A stretch of DNA of 64,000 bases from CAVVDY01 sp963819645 (GTDB lineage: Bacteria > Acidobacteriota > Terriglobia > Terriglobales > Acidobacteriaceae): positions 186,001 through 250,000 of the forward strand of contig CAWFWZ010000004.1 in the NCBI GenBank assembly GCA_963819645.1, written 5' to 3'. A program made the position numbers and the translations under genes. Position 1 is the stretch's first letter; the number at the start of each line of letters is the position of its first letter. Below are positions 58,001 through 64,000 of this stretch, piece by piece. A model generated the notes under the pieces. It saw only the letters and a program-made list of their open reading frames with translations. It did not search any database and was not told the origin of the DNA.

Positions 58001-58098
58001 TGGTTCAGATAACACTGTGCCAGACCGGGCGTGGAAGCGATCACAACAACGAGAAGGGAGATTACAACCGGCCAGGGAATCTTCGCTCTTGCGTTCAT
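55039..58098 (-). CDS. Exported octahaem cytochrome c with five chitobiase-C-terminal-like repeats
   Basis: A 1019-residue intact protein from ATG 58098 (ACGGAG upstream), with signal peptide VVISLLVVVIASTPGLAQ. The N-terminal 600 residues hold eight CXXCH sites: CLSCH, CARCH, CERCH, CMECH, CVGCH, CDTCH, CVTCH and CGQCH. From about residue 640 come five tandem domains of about 75 residues, each with PTFSPGSGSY, VTISDTTPGVTIYYAINGF and TTTLKAIA-like phrases, the pattern of CHB_HEX_C-type beta-sandwiches found on surface proteins. Paired Cys residues in the last three repeats (for example CSSPC) could form disulfides. Probably exposed on the cell surface, where the repeats could bind polysaccharide or project the haem domain. 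Confidence 0.88.
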   Translation of the reverse strand: MNARAKIPWPVVISLLVVVIASTPGLAQCYLNQGCKPQDLLNYQPNPATGQVYHGDGASNNGGGGWTTNYSDVNQCLSCHYGTDTYPYLWTGHKNTLRKFAPGTLWGGPDGTLYPTTDAHYQSGSTYDWNNGLVTIGWCDPLATPLQNGVPVNDPLCTYSYYTLPNSHAPAPYTTVPPTQQGGGQRNLYYLKGGWMNYGGTTNPSATQLGTVFDKGHTGQLYPNGNYDCARCHATGYNFDNWAPEPTSNTNSQIAWIPNDRLPRIPTNGYIAPGTNGTSSWFMTGIQCERCHVAAYTWGSHPYDNVYVTQPQNEAATALCMECHRQETVTMASGNQTGSIVPSNPLTTNDHGYCSDLSGSGYSTCVQNPSNQWVYKPQVDHAQGQEFLNSPHSRFTGNLVQNAQNSPDLSVTLAGTYNSYFSKAPSDPTKNNGCVGCHDPHQSTVAGVPQNEAQKPIVNTCDTCHPLSKTIIQTTGHPTGPLTPFPTGTQADIPGACVTCHMQGALGQAQTHLFRINTNETYYTYPSPEQLYVDNLTGLGTWPSLSRYSGEAYNQASWLDVDLACGQCHVGGDGQTNPYGLTLPPGLPGAHAFTRNQLAQMAVGIHNPDPGVPRPTYSPTPATYTAPVTVTMSDTMQGVTIYYTTDGTVPLRTSPIYTGPITITTSTSFLAIGVIQGMPQSDIAYAQYSINLPTAPPPLFSPPPSTYTSSQSVTLSNTAHLPMYYTLDGTNPTTNSTAYSAPISVTKNTTIKAITAAYGYLNSGVSTGNYYIQAPAPTFSPGSGSYSPPVAVIISDTASGATIYYTADGSIPTTNSTSCPNPCNLSVSTTTTLKAIASGGGYVSSNVSVATYTITAANPVFSPSSGTFYAPVTVTMTDTTPGVQIYYALNGFPTTNSPHCASPCQVNITTTTTLRAMAAGNGISQSGTTVGVYTLSAQTPTFSPGSGSYASPLAVTISDTTPGVTIYYAINGFPTTGSPSCSSPCPITVTGAGSYVVRAMALSSSYSQSATGFASYNLH

Positions 58099-58494
58099 GA
58101 GGATCTCCGTATCCGTCGCTACTCATCCAAACAGGCGAATGGACAAAGTCGCGTTATGCCTGAATTGTCGGTACTGCTATCCGGGAGAAGACTTAACTTT
58201 CGAAGCAACTACATCGGCAATTTATCGGTTGCCGAGCCGGGTAACGTTCCAATACGAACCAAAGGGACCCAATCCCTAGTCCGCGGTGAATCTGATATGG
58301 GGGTTACCTTCACCGCAACTTGTCCATGAGGTTCGCGAAAACCCAGTTTTTTCTATAGCAGCCAACGGAGGGTCCCGTCGGTGACCTGCCGCACGGAAGC
58401 ATGTGACCCTGCAGCCAGGGGCAGCAGAAGAGAGCCTCCGGGATTTCAGGCGTGAGATCACCGACAAAGACGCTGAGATGCTATATCGTTTACG
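58099..58494. other. Divergent intergenic region
   Basis: No gene seen. On the plus strand CGGAGG near 58360 and CCTCCG near 58436 could close a roughly 80-nt structured leader of the phosphatase gene, but this has no comparative support in the window. Confidence 0.45.
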
Positions 58495-59919
58495 GTGCTC
58501 TCCCCGTTGCTGCAGACCGATCCTGCCTCGCTGCGTGGCGACCTCCGCGACATCATTGGCGGCACATTCTTTGTATTAATCGGACTAATCGCGTTCTCGC
58601 TGGCCGCAATGCGGCGGCAAAGCGGGATTGCGATGAGAGTATGGCTTGGGGTTTGGAGCACGCTGTTCGGCGCAAACGCGCTGGTCCACTCGCAAATCGT
58701 CATAGCCGTACTTCCGGCCTCCTGGGGGCCGCTGCGCAACCTATTTGTTGTGGCGACTTCTTATCTCATCCTTGTCGCCGCCATGTTTGCCTTCCTGCAC
58801 TTGAGTTCGGGATGGCTGCGCCGTCTGCTACAACTCTGGCTTTACGCTGCGATCGCCGTGGCAGTTGCCGGAATTGGCTGGTTTATTCTCCGCGGTTCGC
58901 AGGACGCTCTCATCATTTACAACCAACTGCTGGCGTCAACCAGCTTGGTGATTCTGCTCGTCGTGTTGGCCGTGCCCAGCATCTCGAAGCGATGTCTGGT
59001 AGTCGCGCAACACCGGGTACTGACCATGGGTACTGCGGCTTTCGTCGCGGTGGCTCTCTTCGGAAACATCGCCCGTACCCTGGGCTATTCCGTTCCCGAC
59101 ATCGTCAATTTCCTGGGGTTCTCAGCGTTGCTGCTGTCGTTCGGCTACGTTGCGCTGCAGATGACGGTTTCGGATGAACGGCGATTGCTGTCGATTGACA
59201 AGGAGCTGGAGATCGCTCGCGAGCTTCAGTTTTCGATTCTTCCCGAAGGCGTGCCCGAAATTCTCGGCCTTCGCGTCGCGGCTTCTTACTTACCCATGAC
59301 TGCGGTTGCCGGGGACTTCTACGAATTTGTGCGCATCGACGAGCACCGGGCAGGTTTTCTGGTCGCAGATGTGAGCGGACACGGCGTGCCCGCGGCCCTG
59401 ATCGCATCCATGCTGAATGTCGCCATGCACGCGGTTGCCAGTTGCGCGGACGATCCCAGCGAAGTGTTGCGACGGCTGGGCAGCACTCTGTTCAACGAGC
59501 GGAGAGGGCACTTTGTTTCCGCGGCCTACCTCTGGATCGACACTGAAACTCGCACGGCACGCTACTCGGCTGCCGGTCATCCACCACTGCTTCGCTGGTG
59601 CGCGGCTGACGATGCGCTCATCCGCATCGAGAGCAACGGTCTGCTGTTCGGAGTTCTGGCCGATGCCCCCTACCCCACGTGTGAAGTTCCCCTGGCAGCC
59701 GGCGACCGCCTGCTTCTTTATACGGACGGCTTCACCGAGCCCGAGAACGCCGCAGAAGAAGCTTTTGGCGATCGCAAGCTTGACGAGGTGGTTCGGCAAC
59801 GCCAGTTATTGCCCGCACCGCAATTGGCAGACTGCTTACTGAGCGAGCTCCGAACCTGGCAGTCTGCGAGCCAGGCACAACAGGACGACATAACGTTGAT
59901 TGTGATTGACGTGACCTAA
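58495..59919 (+). CDS. Membrane-bound SpoIIE-type PP2C phosphatase (RsbU-like)
   Basis: A 474-residue intact protein from GTG 58495. The first 225 residues contain about seven membrane helices. After a coiled linker (DERRLLSIDKELEIARELQF with SILPEG) comes the SpoIIE domain: AVAGDFYEFVRIDEHRAGFL, VADVSGHGVPAALIASML, YSAAGHPPLLRW, LLLYTDGFTEPEN and QDDITLIVI, which carry the metal-binding Asp residues. Such phosphatases activate anti-anti-sigma factors in partner-switching systems. No STAS or anti-sigma gene is adjacent. Confidence 0.9.
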   Translation: MLSPLLQTDPASLRGDLRDIIGGTFFVLIGLIAFSLAAMRRQSGIAMRVWLGVWSTLFGANALVHSQIVIAVLPASWGPLRNLFVVATSYLILVAAMFAFLHLSSGWLRRLLQLWLYAAIAVAVAGIGWFILRGSQDALIIYNQLLASTSLVILLVVLAVPSISKRCLVVAQHRVLTMGTAAFVAVALFGNIARTLGYSVPDIVNFLGFSALLLSFGYVALQMTVSDERRLLSIDKELEIARELQFSILPEGVPEILGLRVAASYLPMTAVAGDFYEFVRIDEHRAGFLVADVSGHGVPAALIASMLNVAMHAVASCADDPSEVLRRLGSTLFNERRGHFVSAAYLWIDTETRTARYSAAGHPPLLRWCAADDALIRIESNGLLFGVLADAPYPTCEVPLAAGDRLLLYTDGFTEPENAAEEAFGDRKLDEVVRQRQLLPAPQLADCLLSELRTWQSASQAQQDDITLIVIDVT

Positions 59920-60073
59920 GTCGCAGGCCGGCAAGCTCTGCTCACCCTGCTATGTGACATTGCGCGTCACCTCAGGTGATAGCCCTCACTGCGCTTGTGC
60001 CCGCCGAGGCTCACCATCAAGCCCAGGAGAAAAGTGTCCCCACATCATGGGTCTAATGACGCTTTAACCCACT

Positions 60074-61418
60074 ATGAGGCGTGTTCTCATCATTGGTGCT
60101 GCCGGCCGAGATTTTCATAACTTCAACCTTATCTTTCGTAATAAGCCTGAATTTGACGTAGTCGCATTTACCGCCAACCAAATCCCTGACATTGCAGGCC
60201 GTAAGTACCCGCCGGAATTAGCGGGCAGCCTGTATCCCGAGGGCATTCCTATTGTGGAAGAAAGCCTAATGGAGGAGACGATTCGCAACGAGAAGGTCGA
60301 CATTGTTGTCTTCTCTTATAGCGATGTGAAATACGAAACGGTCATGCATCTGGCCTCGCGCGCAGTCGCAGCGGGCGCCGACTTCTGGCTGCTGAGTGCC
60401 CAGCGCACCCAGTTGCAGTCCGAGCTACCGGTGATCTCGGTGTGCGCAGTGCGCACCGGATGCGGGAAGAGCCCGGTATCGCGGCGTATTGCTGCCGAGT
60501 TACGAGCCCAGGGATGGACATCCGGTGGTGATTCGTCATCCCATGCCTTATGGCGATCTTAATGCCCAACGCTGCGAGCGGTTCGCCACCATGGACGATC
60601 TCGACCGCTACGAGTGCACCATCGAAGAGCGCGAGGAGTACGAGCCGCACATCGCCGAAGGCACCATCGTCTATGCCGGTGTCGATTACTACGACATCAT
60701 GAAGGCAGCCGAGCAGGACGGCGACGTCATCCTGTGGGATGGCGGCAACAACGACACTTCGTTCTACCGGCCCGACCTCGATATCGTAGTGCTCGATCCG
60801 CATCGCCCGGGACACGAACTCTCCTATTACCCCGGCGAGGTCAACTTCCGCACCGCGCACGTGCTCATCATCAACAAGATGGATACCGCCAACGCGGAGG
60901 GGATTGAGACGGTTCGTCGCAACATCGCGCTGCATAATCCGACCGCGCAGGTGATCGAGACCGCATGCCGGGTCACGGTCGCCGATCCCGAGAGCATTGC
61001 CGGCAAGCGCGTGCTGGTGATTGAAGATGGCCCGACACTTACGCACGGCGAGATGCCGTATGGCGCGGGAGTCGTGGCCGCCAACCGCTACCACGCGGGC
61101 AAGCTGATCGATCCGCGGATTTATGCGGTGGGCTCCATCAAGAAGACGTTTGAGAAGTTCCCGCACTTAGGCAAGCTGCTGCCCGCCATGGGCTACAGCG
61201 AAACCCAGCGGCATGAGTTGGAGGAGACGATCAAACGCGTTCCCTGCGACGTGGTGCTGGTGGCAACGCCGATCGACCTGGCTCGCACCATCGTCATCGA
61301 TAAACCGAATGTTCGCGCGCGCTACGAGGTGGAGGAGATCGGCAAGCCCGCGATCCCTCGGCTCATCGAGAAGTTCACCGAGCAGCATCAGCGCGTTCTG
61401 GCCGGCGCAGGGAGGTAG
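60074..61418 (+). CDS. COG2403 GTPase / cyclic 2,3-diphosphoglycerate synthetase-like protein, frame broken once
   Basis: About 448 residues from ATG 60074, with one extra base near 60515. The N-terminus VLIIGAAGRDFHNFNLIF and AFTANQIPDIAGRKYP is the typical start of COG2403 proteins. VRTGCGKSPVSRRIAAEL is a P-loop. The remainder has RHPMPYGDL, GVDYYDIM, VILWDGGNNDTSFYRPDL and VLIINKMDTA, a GTPase-like NKxD motif. The reference enzyme of this family makes cyclic 2,3-diphosphoglycerate in methanogens; the bacterial role is not established. The next gene starts 2 bases after the stop. Confidence 0.82.
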
Positions 61419-61420
61419 CG

Positions 61421-62401
61421 ATGCATGGGAAAGACTTTGTATCGCTGCGTGACTTTCAGCCTGGCGACATCCGGCATTTCTTACACGTCGCCTGCATGGT
61501 CAAAGCCAATCCTTCGGCTTACTCGCAATCGCTGAAGGGCAAGACGCTGGCCATGATCTTCGAGAAGCCGTCGCTGCGCACGCGCGTGACGCTTCGACGT
61601 CGGCATCGAGGAACTCGGCGGGCATCCGATTTATCTTTCGCCTGCTGAGATCAGCCTGGGTAAGCGCGAGTCGGTACACGATGTCGCGAAGAACCTGGAG
61701 CGCATGGTGCACGGCATCATGATCCGGACCTTCTCGCACGACATCGTGGAGCAGATGGCGCGCTGCGCCAGCGTCCCGGTCATCAACGGCCTGACCGACT
61801 TCAGCCATCCCTGCCAGGCGATGGCCGACTACCTGACCATGCTCGAGGTGAAGGGCCGCATTGCCGGGCTGAAGGTGGCCTACATCGGCGACGGCAACAA
61901 CGTGGCGCATTCGCTGATGTTCGCCGGGGCGCAACTGGGGGCGAATGTCTGGATTGCCACTCCGCCGGACTTTGAGCCCAACCTCGACGCAGTGTCATGG
62001 GCCCGGTTGCGCTGCAGCGGAAACCCACGGCAGCGTCACCGTGACGCACGATCCGGAGATGGCGGTCTTCGGCGCCGATGTGGTCTACACCGACGTGTGG
62101 GCCAGCATGGGTCAGGAGAGCGAAGCGCAGAAGCGCGCAGAAGCTTTCCGTCCTTACCAGGTGAACGCAGCGCTGTTCGACCAGCGCAAAGAAGGACGCT
62201 ATCTTCCTGCATTGCCTACCGGCGCATCGCGGCGATGAGGTCACCGACGAAGTGATCGACTCGCCGCAGTCGTTCGTCTTTCAGCAGGCAGAGAACCGGC
62301 TGCATGCGCAGAAGGCCATCATGCTGGAACTGATGTCGGAGCAAGCGGCAGAAATGCGTCGCCATACCGTGGCCGAGCAGGTAGCTGAGCTGGCGAGATA
62401 G
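61421..62401 (+). CDS. argF: Ornithine carbamoyltransferase, frame broken
   Basis: About 325 residues from ATG 61421 to TAG 62401, with breaks near 61595, 62010 and 62220. Carbamoyl-phosphate motif FEKPSLRTRVT (Leu for the usual Thr in STRTR), IYLSPAEISLGKRESVHDVA, MIRTFSHDIVEQMA, NGLTDFSHPCQAMADYLTM, VAYIGDGNNVAHSL, DVVYTDVWASMGQE, and then the ornithine-site HCLPAHRG spelled across the last break. The enzyme makes citrulline from ornithine and carbamoyl phosphate, or runs in reverse to feed the carbamate kinase encoded next. Confidence 0.87.
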
Positions 62402-62498
62402 GAAGCTGTAGTCGGGCTCAGTGATGCTCGAGTGCCCCACTCATTCCTTCGGTTGGAATGAGTGGGATACCCACGTCCTTACCCGCGGAGAAGGTCGT

Positions 62499-63471
62499 AT
62501 GCCGAAGACTGCGCTGGTCGCGGTGGGCGGAAACTCGCTGATCCGCGCGGGCGAGAAGGGCACCATCGCCGAGCAACTGGCGAATACACGACGCACTGCC
62601 GCGGCCATCCGTTGCCCTCATCGAGCTGGGCTATCGGTTGGTGGTCACCCATGGCAACGGGCCGCAGGTCGGCGCGCAGTTGCTGCGCTCCGAGCGCGCC
62701 TCGGACGTGACCTACAGCCAGACGCTCGATGTGTGTGGCGCGGCCAGCCAGGGCGAAATCGGATATCTGCTTGCGCAATCATTGAACAACGAGTTTGCCT
62801 CTGCCGCGCTCAAGATTCCGGTGGTTTGCGTTGTGACGCAGACCGTGGTGTCGGCCGACGATCCGGCGATGCTTCATCCTTCCAAGCCCATCGGGCCGTT
62901 CTACTCGCGAAGCGATGCCGAAGAGAAGCGGCGCACGCTCGGCTGGCAGATCGTGGAAGATGCCGCACGCGGCTATCGTCGCGTGGTTCCCTCGCCCGAG
63001 CCGCTGGAGATTGTCGAACTCGAGCTCATCCGCGATCTGGTCGAGGATGGCGCGCTCGTCGTCTGTACCGGCGGCGGAGGCATTCCGGTGCTGCGCGAAA
63101 ACGGCGCATTGCGCGGCGTCGAAGCGGTGATCGACAAGGACCGCGCTTCGGCCGTGCTGGCTTCGCAACTCGGCGTCGATCTGTTCGCCATCTCCACCGA
63201 TACCGATTACGTCTACCTGAATTACAAGAAGCCGGACCAGTCGCCACTATTGCGCGTGACCGTTTCCGAACTGGAAGAGCATCATCGCGCCGGACACTTC
63301 CCGCCGGGCAACATGGGGCCCAAGGTGGAGTCGGTGTTGAGCTTCCTGCGCAGCGGCGGCAAGGAAGCGGTCATCACGTCGTTCGAGCACCTGGCCGATG
63401 CCGTGAAAGGTTCCGCCGGTACACACATCGTGCCCGATCCGATTCCGCTTTCGACCTATCGAAGAAGTTGA
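62499..63471 (+). CDS. arcC: Carbamate kinase, frame broken once
   Basis: About 324 residues from ATG 62499 with a GAAGG ribosome binding site. The first frame gives KTALVAVGGNSLIRAGEKG. After a break near 62612 come VVTHGNGPQVG, CVVTQTVVSADDP, PSKPIGPFYS, VVCTGGGGIPV, VIDKDRASAVLASQLGVDLF and GHFPPGNMGPKVES, the complete carbamate kinase motif set. It interconverts carbamoyl phosphate plus ADP and ATP plus carbamate. Placed between two transcarbamoylases, it may recover ATP from carbamoyl phosphate. No arginine deiminase gene is in the window. Confidence 0.88.
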
Positions 63472-63480
63472 GGTGTTGAC

Positions 63481-64000
63481 ATGCCGATAGAAGCGCTTGA
63501 ATCTCGCGCCTGCCAGCTTGGGCAATGGCGCGCCGCCACTGCCCCTGAGGCACGTGGTGGAGTCGCAGCAGTTCACCGTTCCTCTGCTGATGGAGCTGTT
63601 CGACCGCGCCCGCCAGATGGAGCGCATCGTCGCCCGCGGCGGCACGCTCGACTACCAGGGACGCATGATGGCCAGCATCTTCTATGAGCCGTCGACGCGC
63701 ACTCGCCTCTGCTTCGAGGCCGCCATGCTGCGCCTCGGCGGACGAGTCATGTCGACCGAGCATGCTCGCGCGTTCTCGTCAGAGATTGAAGGCGAACAGG
63801 TGGAAGACACCATCCGCATCGTGGGCAGCTACTGCGACCTGGTCGTCATCCGCCATCATGAAACTGGTGGCGCCGCGCGCGCGGCCAAGGTCTCGCCCGT
63901 GCCGGTCATCAACGCCGGAGACGGCGATGGCGGCCAGCATCCTACGCAGGCGCTGCTCGACCTGTACACCATCTATCGCGAGCGTCCGCTCGATGGGCTG
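63481..64000 (+). CDS. pyrB: Aspartate carbamoyltransferase catalytic chain, partial at right edge, frame broken once
   Basis: Starts at ATG 63481. After a break near 63520 the frame reads LRHVVESQQFTVPLLMELFD, the carbamoyl-phosphate motif FYEPSTRTRLCFEAAMLRLG, STEHARAFSSEIEGEQVEDT, YCDLVVIRHHETG and GDGDGGQHPTQALLDLYTIY, which follow aspartate carbamoyltransferase rather than the ornithine enzyme. The gene runs off the window after about 170 residues. It makes carbamoyl-aspartate for pyrimidines; its place beside carbamate kinase and OTC is unusual, so a related catabolic transcarbamoylase is an alternative. Confidence 0.82.

Noticed and set aside
1..64000. CRISPR arrays, tRNA, rRNA or prophage genes
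   Set aside because: No regularly spaced repeats with unique spacers, no tRNA-like T-loop/acceptor pattern and no phage structural genes were recognised.

Overview
The window looks like a chromosomal piece of an acidobacterium (Acidobacteriota, Terriglobia/Koribacter-like). This is inferred from gene content, from the GC-rich coding style, and from several families of short palindromic intergenic repeats; no rRNA or tRNA gene is present to confirm it. Many conserved genes are broken by single-base indels (moaA, Mn-catalase, histidine kinase, response regulator, ccsA, resB, cytochromes, PPIase, MBOAT, OTC, carbamate kinase, pyrB). The shifts go in both directions and leave the protein similarity intact on each side, so I read most of them as consensus/assembly errors rather than pseudogenes. 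Broken genes are therefore given as one reconstructed span each.

Layout. 0-8.7 kb: 5' end of nadA, a mazEF toxin-antitoxin pair, moaA, two DUF3147-like membrane proteins, a ketopantoate reductase, a membrane-anchored TIR protein, an exported phospholipase-C-like protein and a manganese catalase. 8.7-15.4 kb: a TPR metalloprotease-like protein and an operon for a CoA-transferase plus a 2-oxoacid:ferredoxin oxidoreductase (delta, alpha, fused beta-gamma). 15.6-20.4 kb: an exported carboxypeptidase-regulatory-like protein, a REP-associated transposase embedded in REP repeats, and a Ser/Thr kinase with a C-terminal beta-propeller. 20.6-24.8 kb: an ABC exporter with a two-component system. 24.8-26 kb has no recognisable gene and is bounded by a 54-bp inverted repeat.

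26-48.6 kb is the centre of interest. It holds system-II cytochrome c maturation genes (resB, ccsA) with a histidine kinase, and divergently a 16-haem cytochrome, an NHL propeller, two tandem tetrahaem cytochromes each behind a related structured leader, a SurA-like PPIase, an outer-membrane beta-barrel, a second NHL propeller, a 12-haem cytochrome and large membrane proteins. An 8-haem cytochrome with five chitobiase-C-terminal-like repeats lies at 55-58 kb. Together these look like an extracellular electron-transfer locus: maturation, folding, outer-membrane conduit and candidate extracellular tetrahaem (possibly filament-forming) cytochromes. 49-55 kb carries a Dlt-like set (TPR, SGNH, MBOAT, AMP ligase, acyl carrier protein) that probably acylates an envelope component. 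58.5-64 kb holds a SpoIIE-type phosphatase and a COG2403 GTPase-ornithine carbamoyltransferase-carbamate kinase-aspartate carbamoyltransferase cluster that runs off the right edge.
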